Below are positions 54,500-63,391 of a stretch of 64,000 nt of DNA, piece by piece (within the stretch, counting starts at the first letter, position 1; every line of letters begins with the position of its first letter). The notes beneath the pieces were generated by a model. The model had not been told where the DNA came from, searched no databases, and was given only the letters and a program-made list of their open reading frames with translations. The position numbers and the translations under genes are program-made. The stretch comes from Lichenicoccus sp965276875 (GTDB lineage Bacteria > Pseudomonadota > Alphaproteobacteria > Acetobacterales > Acetobacteraceae): the NCBI RefSeq assembly GCF_965276875.1, contig NZ_OZ255701.1, positions 2,108,001 through 2,172,000 of the forward strand, read 5' to 3'.

Positions 54500-55437
54500 C
54501 GGTGCGTCGCGACGAACATCGTGCCGTCCGGCAGCATCCAGCCGCGGAACATGCCCTCGGTGTTGAAGGGGGCTGCGATGCGGCCATACCGGTCGATGGC
54601 GATCAGGCCGGCGCCGATACCGTGCGGCGCCAGTTCGGTCTCGATCATGGTGCGCGTCGCGGTGTCGAGGTTTTCGCCCAGATAACGCATCCGCGCGCCG
54701 ATCTCGTGCGCCGCGACCTGGCGGATGAAGAACTCCCCCTGCCCGGTGCAGGACACCGCGCACACGCCGTCGCGCGCATAGGTTCCGGCACCGATCACCG
54801 GGCTGTCGCCGATCCGCCCCTCGGGCTTGTCGGTATAGCCGCCGGTCGAGGTGGCGGCGGCGAGGTGCCCGTCCTGATCCAACGCCACCGCACCGACGGT
54901 GCCGTGCTTCTCCGCCTCGGTCGCGCCGGATGCGGTGCCGGCGGCGCGTCGCTCGCGCATCGTCCGCAGTGCGGCGAGCCGGCGCGGGGTGGTAAAATAC
55001 TCCTGGCCTTCAAGGGCCAGCCCGACGGATGCGGCAAAGCGGTCCGCCGCCGGGCCGGCCAGCATCATCGGCACACCTTGCCGCATCAGCGCCCGGGCCG
55101 CGCGCACCGGGTTGCGAATGGCCTGGGCGGCGCACACCGCGCCGGCCGCTGCGCTCGCACCATCCATGATCGCGGCGTCGAGCTCATGCACCCCGTCGCG
55201 GTTGAGTGCCGCGCCATGGCCGGCGTTGAAATGCGGCGAGTCCTCCAGCACCACGACGCAGGCCTCGACCGCATCGACAGCGCTCGCTCCGCGACAGAGC
55301 AGATCCCACCCTGCGCGCAGCGCGACCGCGATGTCCGCGCGCGCCGCCGTCCATTCGGCCTCCGGTAGATCGGCCTGGGCCATCACGCCGCAGCCGCCAT
55401 GCAGCCCGATCGCGATGGGGTGCTGGGTGTCCGTCAC
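54496..55437 (-). CDS. iaaA: Isoaspartyl peptidase / L-asparaginase (Ntn hydrolase)
   Basis: The 313-residue protein is a plant-type asparaginase. It starts with the IGLHGGCGVM block, carries NAGHGAALNRDGVHELDAAI, and the autocleavage nucleophile is Thr180 in EKHGTVGAVALDQDG, matching the mature N-terminus of E. coli IaaA. Thr and Gly of STGGYTDKPEGRIGDSPVIG form the substrate site. The enzyme cuts beta-aspartyl dipeptides (isoAsp-X) and hydrolyses asparagine after self-cleavage. The ATG overlaps the carboxypeptidase stop by 4 bp. Its presence in the operon is the clearest hint that beta-linked or damaged peptides are substrates. Confidence 0.92.
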   Translation of the reverse strand: MTDTQHPIAIGLHGGCGVMAQADLPEAEWTAARADIAVALRAGWDLLCRGASAVDAVEACVVVLEDSPHFNAGHGAALNRDGVHELDAAIMDGASAAAGAVCAAQAIRNPVRAARALMRQGVPMMLAGPAADRFAASVGLALEGQEYFTTPRRLAALRTMRERRAAGTASGATEAEKHGTVGAVALDQDGHLAAATSTGGYTDKPEGRIGDSPVIGAGTYARDGVCAVSCTGQGEFFIRQVAAHEIGARMRYLGENLDTATRTMIETELAPHGIGAGLIAIDRYGRIAAPFNTEGMFRGWMLPDGTMFVATHR

Positions 55438-56948
55438 GGTACGACCTCCAGCAGCGCCTCGGTCTTGGCGCGCAGATCGGCGAGGTAGGGTGCGGGATCG
55501 AGGCCGCTGCCGGTCGCGTCATGCAGGATGCGGTCTCGCTGGCGGCTTCTGCCGTGTTGGTGCACGTGCTGCCGGAGCCAGCCGGTCAGCGGCTCGTAGC
55601 GTCCCTCTTGCAGCCCATCGGAGACTCCCGGCGCGCGGGCGGCGGCGGCGAAGAACTGCGAGGACATGATGTTGCCGAGCGTGTAGGTCGCAAACGAGCC
55701 GACATGACCCGAGGACCAGTGCACGTCCTGCAGCACGCCGTGCGCGAGATCGGGCACCGCCAGCCCAAAGTCTTGCGCCATGCGCTCGTTCCATAGCGCC
55801 GGCAAATCCTCGACGGCGAAGGCACCCGTCATCAGCGCCGCTTCCAGCTCGACCCGCAGCATGATGTGCGTGTCATAGGTCAGCTCGTCCGCCTCGACGC
55901 GGATCAGCCCGCGCCGCGGCGCATTGACGCTGCGCCAGAACGCATCCACCGTGACTCCCGCGAGCTGCTCGGGAAAGATGTCGCGCAGCGCACCGTAATG
56001 CAGCTCCCAGAATTGGCGCGACCGACCGATCCGGTTCTCGTAAAGCCTGGATTGTGATTCGTGCAGGCCGAAGCTGCTGCCGCCCGCGGCATAGAGGTTG
56101 ATAAGGTCGATCGCACCGATGCCGCGCGTCCAGCGTTCGGACACGTTTTGCTCGTAGATGCCGTGCCCCGCCTCATGCCACAGCGCGAACAGGCCGCCTT
56201 GCGGGAAATCCTCCCTGAATCGCGACGTGATCCTAACGTCGTCGCGGGTCATTGAAATCTCGAACGGATGGATGGTGTCGTCGACGCGCCCGCGGGCGAA
56301 ATCGTAGCCCAGCCTGGCCGCGATTTGTGCCGCAAAGCGGCGCTGCCCCTCGATCGCATAGGGCTGGCGCAGGACGTCCGGAAACGCAACGTCGTGCAGG
56401 CGCTGCAGCAACAGGGCGATGCCCTCACGCAGTGTCGCGAACAGCGGCTGCAGCCGGGTCAGCGTCATTCCGGGCTCATATTGGCCGAGCAACGCGTCAT
56501 ACGGGTGCTCCGCGTAACCGATCGCCTCGGCCAGCTCGCGCTGCAGGACAAAGATGCGGCCCAGCAATGGCGAGAACAGCGAAAAGTCGTTCGCCTTTCG
56601 CGCGGCGATCCAGGCAACCGCCGACGTCGTCTTCAGGCTCGCCATCTCGACCAGCAGCGCCTCGGGAATACGGCGCAGGGTCTCGACCTGATCCGCAAAC
56701 GCCGCGAGACAGGCGCGTTCGTCCGGATCCATGGCATCGGAGCGGTCGCGGGCCAATGCGATGGCATCGCGCATGCGCGGCCCGACGGCGCAGTCGCGCG
56801 CCAGGGCGGTGAGGGTCGCGACCTGATGACCGCGCGCCGTGTTGCCGCCGGGTGGCATGTGCGTGCGCGCATCCCAGGCCAGCAGGTTCATCGTGCAAAG
56901 CAGATCGCAGAGCTGTGCTGCTTCGCTGGCAAGTTCAACGTCCGGCAT
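55434..56948 (-). CDS. Metallocarboxypeptidase, M32 (Taq) family
   Basis: The 504-residue protein is an M32 carboxypeptidase. The zinc site is WHEAGHGIYEQN (HEAGH at residues 258-262), and the third ligand with its neighbours is in LHESQSRLYENRIGRS (HES from residue 296). Other family blocks are DDTIHPFEISMTRDDVRITS and ADELTYDTHIMLRVELEAAL. It removes C-terminal residues from peptides, usually not Pro. The ATG at 56948 has GGAG seven bases upstream. It overlaps the DppF-like gene by 14 bp and the isoaspartyl peptidase by 4 bp, so peptide import and cleavage are made together. Confidence 0.94.
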   Translation of the reverse strand: MPDVELASEAAQLCDLLCTMNLLAWDARTHMPPGGNTARGHQVATLTALARDCAVGPRMRDAIALARDRSDAMDPDERACLAAFADQVETLRRIPEALLVEMASLKTTSAVAWIAARKANDFSLFSPLLGRIFVLQRELAEAIGYAEHPYDALLGQYEPGMTLTRLQPLFATLREGIALLLQRLHDVAFPDVLRQPYAIEGQRRFAAQIAARLGYDFARGRVDDTIHPFEISMTRDDVRITSRFREDFPQGGLFALWHEAGHGIYEQNVSERWTRGIGAIDLINLYAAGGSSFGLHESQSRLYENRIGRSRQFWELHYGALRDIFPEQLAGVTVDAFWRSVNAPRRGLIRVEADELTYDTHIMLRVELEAALMTGAFAVEDLPALWNERMAQDFGLAVPDLAHGVLQDVHWSSGHVGSFATYTLGNIMSSQFFAAAARAPGVSDGLQEGRYEPLTGWLRQHVHQHGRSRQRDRILHDATGSGLDPAPYLADLRAKTEALLEVVP

Positions 56949-57954
56949 GGGGTGTCTCCTGGCTGGTCTGGTCAACGAGGTGGCAGGCAGCAAAGCGGCC
57001 GGGTGCGACCAGGCGCAGGCTCGGCGCCTCGGCGCAGCAGGGCTGAACCCTTGGGCAGTGCTGCCTGAACACGCAGCCCGATGGCTCGGAGGGGATCGGC
57101 TTGGCCGCCGCCGCCACATGCGGTTCCTGGCCGAGACGGTGGCGCGGATCCAGGGTCGGGGCGGAGCCGATCAGCAGTCGCGTATACGGATGCAGCGGCT
57201 CCGCGAACAGCGCCTCGGCGGTCGCCATCTCGACCAGCGTGCCGCGATACATCACCGCGACACGATGCGAGACATGGCGCACCAGCCGCAGGTCGTGCGC
57301 GATGAAGACGATCGCCAGACCAAGCCGCGCTTGCAGGGTGATCAGCAGATTGACGATCTGCGCCTGCACCGAGACGTCAAGTGCCGAGACCACCTCGTCC
57401 GCGACGATGATCTCCGGCCGCACGGAAAGGGCCCGCGCCAGCGCGATGCGTTGCAACTGCCCGCCCGAAAACTGGTGCGGCCGACGATGCAGGGCCGCCC
57501 GTGGCAGCCGAACCAGATCGAGCAACCGCGCCATCTCCGCCGGCACCCCCGCCGCGTCACAGATCCGGTGCACCCTGAGCGCCTCGCCGAGCGTCTGCGC
57601 CACCGTCATGCGCGGATTGAGCGCGCTGAGCGGGTTCTGGAACACCATCTGCACCTTGCGGTGGAACGCCCGTCGCTCTGCACCGCGCAGGCCGGCGAGA
57701 TCGCGGCCGCGATACAGCACGCGCCCGCCGTCGCAGGCATGCAAGGCGGTGAGGCAGCGGGCCAGCGTCGACTTGCCGGAGCCTGATTCGCCGACGATGC
57801 TGAACGCCTCGCCCGCGGCGACCGCGAGATTGACCCCCAGCAGGGCCTGCGTCACCGGCGGCGCGCGGCCCCGGGCAACATCAAGCAGCGAGCGGCGCCG
57901 GCCGAATTGCTTCGAGACGCCCTCGGCCCGCAGCAGCGTGCCGGTCTCGCTCAA
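56935..57954 (-). CDS. Oligopeptide ABC transporter ATP-binding protein (DppF-like)
   Basis: The 339-residue ATPase has Walker A GESGSGKSTLARCL, the signature HQFSGGQLQRIALARAL and Walker B IIVADEVVSALDVS (Glu replaces the usual Asp-Glu spacing with VADEV). The C-terminal oligopeptide/dipeptide domain with Cys-rich SGCVFRQHCPRVQPCC is present and is typical of DppD/F. The start is a TTG at 57954 that overlaps the DppD stop as TTGA; the frame is open further upstream. With DppD it powers peptide import across the inner membrane. Confidence 0.93.
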   Translation of the reverse strand: MSETGTLLRAEGVSKQFGRRRSLLDVARGRAPPVTQALLGVNLAVAAGEAFSIVGESGSGKSTLARCLTALHACDGGRVLYRGRDLAGLRGAERRAFHRKVQMVFQNPLSALNPRMTVAQTLGEALRVHRICDAAGVPAEMARLLDLVRLPRAALHRRPHQFSGGQLQRIALARALSVRPEIIVADEVVSALDVSVQAQIVNLLITLQARLGLAIVFIAHDLRLVRHVSHRVAVMYRGTLVEMATAEALFAEPLHPYTRLLIGSAPTLDPRHRLGQEPHVAAAAKPIPSEPSGCVFRQHCPRVQPCCAEAPSLRLVAPGRFAACHLVDQTSQETPHAGR

Positions 57955-58913
57955 GCCTCGACCAGCTCCGCCTGGCGCAGGCAGGCAACTTCGTGATTGG
58001 GGCGCGCCGGTTGCAAGCGCGGCACGCTCGCCGTGCAAGGCGGTTGTGCGGCGGCGCAGCGCGGATGGAACGCGCAGCCGGCCGGCCGGTCGGCGATGGC
58101 GGGTGTCGTGCCTTCGATCGCGCTGAGCATGGCGCGCGGGCTGCCGCCGCCGGGCACCGAGGCGAGCAGGCCGCGCGTATAGGGATGGCGCGGACCCGCG
58201 AACAATGTCGCCACCGTGCCGCTCTCCACGATGCGACCGGAATACATCACAACGACGCGCTCGCAGAGCCGCGCGATCACGCCGAGATCGTGCGTGACCA
58301 GGACGATGCTCATGCCGAGCCGGTCGCGCAACGACAGCAGCAGACGCAGGATCTCCTCCTGTATGGTGACGTCGAGCGCGGTGGTCGGCTCGTCGGCGAG
58401 CAGCAGCCCGGGCTCGGAGGCCAGGGCGATGGCGATCATCACCCGTTGCAGCATGCCGCCGGAGAACAAATGCGGGTGGTCGCCGAGACGGTCTGCCGCA
58501 TTGGCGATGCCGACGAGGTCGAGCAGCGCGATGGCGCGCGCGCGTCGCCCGGCGCGGTCGAGCGTCGTATGCGCGGCCAGGCTTTCGACGATCTGCGTGC
58601 CGATGGGCAGGACGCGGTTCAGCGCGGTTGAGGCGTCCTGGGTGATCAGCGCGATCTCGCGTCCGCGCACGCCGCGCATCGCCCGCTCGCCAAGCGCCAT
58701 GAGATCCTGCCCCTGCCAGAGCACCGCGCCACCGAGACGGGCCTCGCGCGGCGGCTGGCGCATGATGGCGCGCAGCATCTGGCTCTTGCCGGACCCGCTT
58801 TCACCGACCACGCCGAGGATTTCGCCGCGATACAGCGACAGGCTGACACCATCGACCGCGCGCGCCGCACCAAAGGCGACCGAGACATCGCGCAGCTCGA
58901 GTTGCGGCGTCAT
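57951..58913 (-). CDS. Oligopeptide ABC transporter ATP-binding protein (DppD-like)
   Basis: The 320-residue ATPase starts MTPQLELRDVSVAFGAARAV, with Walker A VVGESGSGKSQMLRAIMRQ, signature HLFSGGMLQRVMIAIALASE and Walker B LLLADEPTTALDVTIQ. The dipeptide-type C-terminus has PAGCAFHPRCAAAQPPC. It pairs with the DppF-like subunit. Its ATG overlaps the DppC stop by 4 bp (ATGA), and its stop overlaps the DppF TTG start. The open frame extends upstream through the DppC gene, but that part is antiframe shadow. Confidence 0.94.
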   Translation of the reverse strand: MTPQLELRDVSVAFGAARAVDGVSLSLYRGEILGVVGESGSGKSQMLRAIMRQPPREARLGGAVLWQGQDLMALGERAMRGVRGREIALITQDASTALNRVLPIGTQIVESLAAHTTLDRAGRRARAIALLDLVGIANAADRLGDHPHLFSGGMLQRVMIAIALASEPGLLLADEPTTALDVTIQEEILRLLLSLRDRLGMSIVLVTHDLGVIARLCERVVVMYSGRIVESGTVATLFAGPRHPYTRGLLASVPGGGSPRAMLSAIEGTTPAIADRPAGCAFHPRCAAAQPPCTASVPRLQPARPNHEVACLRQAELVEA

Positions 58914-59713
58914 CGGCGCACGCCCAGCAGAATGCCCAGTCCATCGCCAGTGAGGCTGAAGGCGAGGCCGGTCAGGACAATGGCGATGCCCGGAAACAGC
59001 GTCATCCACCAGGCCGTGGTGATGTAGTTCTTGCCGCTTGCGATCAGCGCGCCCCATTCGGCGACCGGCGGCTGCGCGCCGAGCCCGAGATAACCCAGGC
59101 TGGAGCCGAGCAGGATCGACAGCGCCATGTCGGTCATCCAGAACACCAGCACCGCGCCCGCCGCATTCGGCACCAGGTGGCGGAAGATGATCCGCGCCTG
59201 TCCGTAGCCCATCGCGCGCGCCGCCGACGCATAGTCCAGGCGGCTTTGGATCTTCATCTCCGCGAGCATCAGCCGGGCATAGAACACCCAGCCGACCAGC
59301 GCCGTCGCCACATACATGTTGGTCAGGCCCGGCCCCAACACGGTGACGATGGCGATCACCAGCACCAGGAACGGGAACGCGATGACAACGCCGACCAGTT
59401 GCAGTAGCAGGCTCTCCAAGAGGCCGCCGAAATAGCCCGCCAGCGCGCCCACGATGGTGCCGACAAGCAAAGCCGGGACGGTCGCGAACAGCGCGATCTG
59501 CATGTCCACGCCGTAGCCCCAGATCACCCGGGACAGCATGTCGCGGCCGAACTCGTCGGTGCCGAGCGGATGTGCGGCACTCGGCGCATGCAGCAGGTTG
59601 GCATAGTCGAAGCTGCGCGGACTGCTCGGCGCCACCCACTGCGGGACCGCGGCGAGCCCGGCGCTGAGTGCCAGGATCGCCAGGCCGGCCAACAGCGAGG
59701 CTGGCGCCCTCAT
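58910..59713 (-). CDS. Peptide ABC transporter permease (DppC-like)
   Basis: The 267-residue membrane protein has an N-terminal anchor helix, the DppC-type loop HPLGTDEFGRDMLSRVIWGY and five further helices. The ATPase contact (EAA) loop is ARAMGYGQARIIFRHLVPNA. With the DppB-like partner it forms the inner-membrane channel for peptides. It begins 10 bp after the DppB stop and ends in a 4-bp overlap with DppD. All features of the family are present at normal length. Confidence 0.93.
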   Translation of the reverse strand: MRAPASLLAGLAILALSAGLAAVPQWVAPSSPRSFDYANLLHAPSAAHPLGTDEFGRDMLSRVIWGYGVDMQIALFATVPALLVGTIVGALAGYFGGLLESLLLQLVGVVIAFPFLVLVIAIVTVLGPGLTNMYVATALVGWVFYARLMLAEMKIQSRLDYASAARAMGYGQARIIFRHLVPNAAGAVLVFWMTDMALSILLGSSLGYLGLGAQPPVAEWGALIASGKNYITTAWWMTLFPGIAIVLTGLAFSLTGDGLGILLGVRR

Positions 59714-59723
59714 GTTTCGGCCC

Positions 59724-60659
59724 TCATGTCTCGGCCCTGGGATCGAGTGCCGCCTGGATCAGATCGGTGACAAGCAGGGTGAGTACCACCAGTGCCGCCA
59801 GCACCAGGGTCAGCGCCTCGATCACCGGGTAGTCGCGCGCGAACACGCTGTCGATCATCAGGGTGCCGACGCCGGGAATGGCGAACACCGTCTCGGTGAC
59901 GACGGCGCCGCCGAGCAGCGAGCCGGCGCTCAACCCGAACAAGGTCACCGTCGACACCAGGGCGTTGCGCAGCACGTGCCGCCGCAGCACCAGTGCCGGC
60001 TCCAACCCCTTCAGACGCGCGAACTCGACATGCGGGCTGTCCAGCACCTCGCAGATGGCGGCGCGAAGATTGCGCATCAGCACGGCGGACAGGCTGAGCG
60101 CCAGCGACAATGCCGGCAGCAGCAGATGCACGACATGCCCGGCCGCCCCACTGCCGTAGCCGCCGACCGGGAACAGCCGCAGCCGTGCCGCCAGCCACGT
60201 CAGCATCAGGATGCCGATATAGAAGGCCGGCATCGACAGCCCGACCTGAAAGGCGCCCCTGATCGACATGTCCAGCAGCCCGCCGCGATTAAGCGCCGCG
60301 AGCAGCGCCAGCGGCACCGAAACCGCGACCGCGATCAGCGACGCCATCGCGGTCAGCAGCAACGTGACCGGCAGGCGCGCCGCGAGCAACTGCGTTACCG
60401 GCACGCCGAGACTCGTGGATCGTCCCAAATCGCCCCGGGCCAGACCCGCGACATAGGCGCCGAACTGCACCACGAGCGGCCGGTCCAGCCCGAGCCGCGC
60501 ATTCTCCCGCGCCACCTCGGCATCGGTGACGCGGTCGCCGATCATCGCGCTGGCGGGATCGCCCGGCAGCAGCCGCACGATCAGGAACGTGACGACGACG
60601 ATGGCGAACAGCGTCGGGATCGTCTGCAACACGCGCCGAGCGACCCGGGTGGCGTTCAT
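59724..60659 (-). CDS. Peptide ABC transporter permease (DppB-like)
   Basis: The 311-residue permease has six hydrophobic segments. Diagnostic parts are IVVVTFLIVRLLPGDPASAM near the N-terminus, the periplasmic LARGDLGRSTSLGVPVTQLL and the EAA loop ARLKGLEPALVLRRHVLRNA, followed by LLGGAVVTETVFAIPGVG. It forms the channel with DppC. The ATG overlaps the stop of the substrate-binding protein gene by 4 bp. The frame extends upstream but only as shadow of that gene. Confidence 0.93.
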   Translation of the reverse strand: MNATRVARRVLQTIPTLFAIVVVTFLIVRLLPGDPASAMIGDRVTDAEVARENARLGLDRPLVVQFGAYVAGLARGDLGRSTSLGVPVTQLLAARLPVTLLLTAMASLIAVAVSVPLALLAALNRGGLLDMSIRGAFQVGLSMPAFYIGILMLTWLAARLRLFPVGGYGSGAAGHVVHLLLPALSLALSLSAVLMRNLRAAICEVLDSPHVEFARLKGLEPALVLRRHVLRNALVSTVTLFGLSAGSLLGGAVVTETVFAIPGVGTLMIDSVFARDYPVIEALTLVLAALVVLTLLVTDLIQAALDPRAET

Positions 60660-62242
60660 CGTGCCAGCCACGTATCGGTAAAGATGTTGTTGCCCAGCGG
60701 CAACTGGCGGAAACCCATGACGCGGCGACGGAGCACCACCGCATACGGGGTTTCGAACAGGCGCACGATCGGACCGCGCTCGAACAGCGCCTGGATGTGC
60801 CCATAATCCGCCGCCCGTCGTGCGGAATCGAGCTCGACGCCGGAGGCGAGATAGAGCTGTTCCGCGACCGCATCGTGCCAGCCGGTATGCTGCGCGCCGT
60901 TGGTCGGCGCGTAGACGAAGTAGGAGGTGATCTCGTCCGGGTCGGCGATGTCGTCGGTCCAGGAGCTCAGCCGCATCGCGAACGCGCCGGCGCGATACAG
61001 GTCGGTCAGCGTTCCGCCGTCGAGTTGCCGCAGATGCACCGTAACGCCGACCTCGGACCACATCTGCTGCAAAGCCGTGCCGATCTCGATCTCGTCCTCG
61101 CTGCCGGCGAGAATCAGCAATTCGGCCTTGAACCCGTGCGCGTAGCCGGCCTCGCCAAGCAGGCGTCTCGCGCGCGCCGGATCGTAGCGCGCGGCCCCCA
61201 GCACATCGACATGCAGCGGCGTGGCCTGCGACATGTACGAGGTCATTTCGGTGCCGATACCGCGAGTGACGATCTGGATCAGGCCGCGCCGGTACACCGC
61301 GTCGTTCAGCGCCTCGCGCACCTTGGCCGATGCCATGGGATTTCTGGCACCACCTCGCAGCGTCGGTCGCACGTTCAGGATGACGTAGTTGACCCGGGTG
61401 GAGGGAAACAATTTGACCCGCAGGCGCGGATCGGCGCGCAGTTCCGCGACGCGAGAGAACGGGATCAGCTCGGCGCCGTCGAGTTCACCGGACTGCACTT
61501 TCAGGATACGGGTGGCGTCGTCCGGAATGACCTGGAAATCGATGGCGTCCAGATAGGGCAGCGGCTTTCCGTCGGCGCCGCGCTGCCAATAGAACGGGTT
61601 GCGTCGCAGGCGCATGCTTGAGCCATGCACCCAGGATTGCAGGACGAACGGTCCGGAACCCACCGGGTGCTGCTGGAAGGATACGGCCTTTTCAGCGTCG
61701 GTGGCGCCAAGTGCCGCGCGGAACTGCCGCTCCGGCAGGATCGCGCTGTTGAACACGCTCAGCGCCGCGAGGATGGACGGGTCCGGATGGCGCAGATGCA
61801 GCACCAATGTTGTCTCATCGATGATCTGGACGTCACCGATTGCGCCAAGCAGGAAATTCCAGATGCCATTATTGGGGTTCCGTGCGCGATCGAGCGACCA
61901 TTTCACGTCGTGTGCGGCAATCGGCGTCCCATCCGAGAACCTGATCCCCTGGCGCAGCCAGAGCATAACCGAGAGCCCATCCGGCGCCACCCGCCAGGCG
62001 GCGGCGAGCCCCGGTTCGACGCCGCTGCCATTGTCGGAGGGGAGCAGCAGCGTGTCGTAGAGGCTGGACAGGATCCAGATGTCGGCGTTGGCGTCGTTGA
62101 ACACCGGATCGAGCAGCCGGCTGTCGAGGTAGCGGCCATAGCGCAGGACGCCGCCACGGCTCGGCAGGGGGCCTGTTGCGTCGGCCTGTCCGCAAGCGGC
62201 GAGCAGGACGAAGAGTGCCAGAACAGCGGGTCGTGGGCTCAA
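60656..62242 (-). CDS. Peptide ABC transporter substrate-binding lipoprotein (SBP family 5)
   Basis: The 528-residue protein has a lipoprotein signal with LLAACG (Cys near residue 17), so it is tethered to the inner membrane and faces the periplasm. The family 5 pattern is seen in FNDANADIWILSSLYDTLLL, WLRQGIRFSDGTPIAAHDVK and SGPFVLQSWVHGSSMRLRRN. The start is a TTG: AGGAGGAGCGGAA stands directly before it, and no ATG or GTG fits. It is the first gene of the ten-gene operon and so the one closest to the regulated promoter. The ligand, probably a peptide, cannot be defined. Confidence 0.92.
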   Translation of the reverse strand: MSPRPAVLALFVLLAACGQADATGPLPSRGGVLRYGRYLDSRLLDPVFNDANADIWILSSLYDTLLLPSDNGSGVEPGLAAAWRVAPDGLSVMLWLRQGIRFSDGTPIAAHDVKWSLDRARNPNNGIWNFLLGAIGDVQIIDETTLVLHLRHPDPSILAALSVFNSAILPERQFRAALGATDAEKAVSFQQHPVGSGPFVLQSWVHGSSMRLRRNPFYWQRGADGKPLPYLDAIDFQVIPDDATRILKVQSGELDGAELIPFSRVAELRADPRLRVKLFPSTRVNYVILNVRPTLRGGARNPMASAKVREALNDAVYRRGLIQIVTRGIGTEMTSYMSQATPLHVDVLGAARYDPARARRLLGEAGYAHGFKAELLILAGSEDEIEIGTALQQMWSEVGVTVHLRQLDGGTLTDLYRAGAFAMRLSSWTDDIADPDEITSYFVYAPTNGAQHTGWHDAVAEQLYLASGVELDSARRAADYGHIQALFERGPIVRLFETPYAVVLRRRVMGFRQLPLGNNIFTDTWLAR

Positions 62243-62318
62243 TTCCGCTCCTCCTGGCTCAGTGTTCCAGCTAATTAGAACAGTATTGAGCCGGTTCTCG
62301 TATGGTCAACCTGTTTCG

Positions 62319-62338
62319 CGGCTTTCCGACGAAAGCCG
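62319..62338. promoter_or_regulatory. Perfect 8-bp inverted repeat between the GntR gene and the transporter operon
   Basis: CGGCTTTC and GAAAGCCG enclose CGAC in the 135-bp divergent region. The site is 39 bp before the GntR start and 76 bp before the operon start. It is a candidate operator for the GntR protein controlling both directions. A short palindrome, CTAATTAG, also lies at 62271-62278. Confidence 0.45.
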
Positions 62339-62377
62339 GTAGCCTCGGCGCGGCTGCCAGCCTATGATCGTATCACT

Positions 62378-63391
62378 ATGTTAGAGCGGTTTAACACCAG
62401 CGTGTCCGCCGACCTCGCCGCGTTCTCCGTCGATCGCGACCTGCCGGTGCCGCTCGGCACCCAATTGCGCGGGTTGATCGAGTTCGGTGTCGGGCTCGGC
62501 TCGTTGCGTGCAGGCGACAGGCTGCCGTCGGTGCGCGAGATGGCCGATCATCTTGGCGTGGCGCCGATGACCGTGGCCCAGGTCTATGCCGATCTCAAGG
62601 CGGCCGGCTTGATCGTCACCAAGGCGGGCTCGGGCAGCTTCGTCGCCGAAATCGCCTTCGCCCGCAGGCGGCGGCCGGCGCCGCATGGCTTTGCCCTGCA
62701 CCGGGCCCTCGACGCCGTAATCCAGCAGGGCCGCGTGCTCGGCCTGCGCACCAGCGATCTCGCCGGCCTGCTCGCCGCACGCATGGCCGAGCCGTGCGAC
62801 AAGCCACGCGTCGTCGTGGTCGGCCATTTCGTCTCGGCGACAGCGGCCTACTGCACCGAGATGGCGCAGGTTGTCGGCGATGCCGTGACCATCGAGCCCG
62901 CAACCCTGGGGACCATCGAGGAGGACGCGCACGCGCGACAACGCGCCGCGCGCGCCGATCTGGTCATCACCTTCGCCCACCGGCGCCACGACGTCATGGC
63001 TTTGTTGCCGAACACCGCGGTCGCCGCCGTGACGTTCATCCCGGCGGCCGCGACGCGTCAGGCCCTGGCGGCCCTCGATCCGCGCGCCCGCGTCGGCCTG
63101 GTGTCGATCTTTCCCGAGTTCACGCCGCTGATGAAGGCCGGCGTGCGGCGGTTCGCGCCGCATGTCTCGGCGGTTTCGATCGCTCTTTACGGTAGCCCCG
63201 AGTTCGCCTTGATGCTGCACCGCGTTGACGTGGTGGTGTTCGCGACCGGCGCCGACGATCTCGGCCTGGTGGTGCCCGATGGCGTCGCCGCCATCGAATA
63301 CCGGCACACACCCGATGCCGGCGACGTGCATCGCCTGATCGGGCCGCTGTACGGGGACGACAGCCGGGAATCCAAGGAAGACATGCCATGA
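62378..63391 (+). CDS. GntR family transcriptional regulator
   Basis: The 337-residue protein has a GntR winged helix near the N-terminus (residues about 20-95): PVPLGTQLRGLIEFGVGLGS, RAGDRLPSVREMADHLGVAP and AQVYADLKAAGLIVTKAGSG. The rest (about residues 110-325) is an alpha/beta sensor domain that repeats a CheY/LacI-like pattern (PRVVVVGHFVS, RVGLVSIFPEFTPLMKAGVR) and does not look like the usual UTRA or FCD domains. It is divergent from the transporter operon and overlaps the creatininase start by 4 bp, so it likely controls both. The effector is probably a peptide product. Confidence 0.88.
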   Translation: MLERFNTSVSADLAAFSVDRDLPVPLGTQLRGLIEFGVGLGSLRAGDRLPSVREMADHLGVAPMTVAQVYADLKAAGLIVTKAGSGSFVAEIAFARRRRPAPHGFALHRALDAVIQQGRVLGLRTSDLAGLLAARMAEPCDKPRVVVVGHFVSATAAYCTEMAQVVGDAVTIEPATLGTIEEDAHARQRAARADLVITFAHRRHDVMALLPNTAVAAVTFIPAAATRQALAALDPRARVGLVSIFPEFTPLMKAGVRRFAPHVSAVSIALYGSPEFALMLHRVDVVVFATGADDLGLVVPDGVAAIEYRHTPDAGDVHRLIGPLYGDDSRESKEDMP

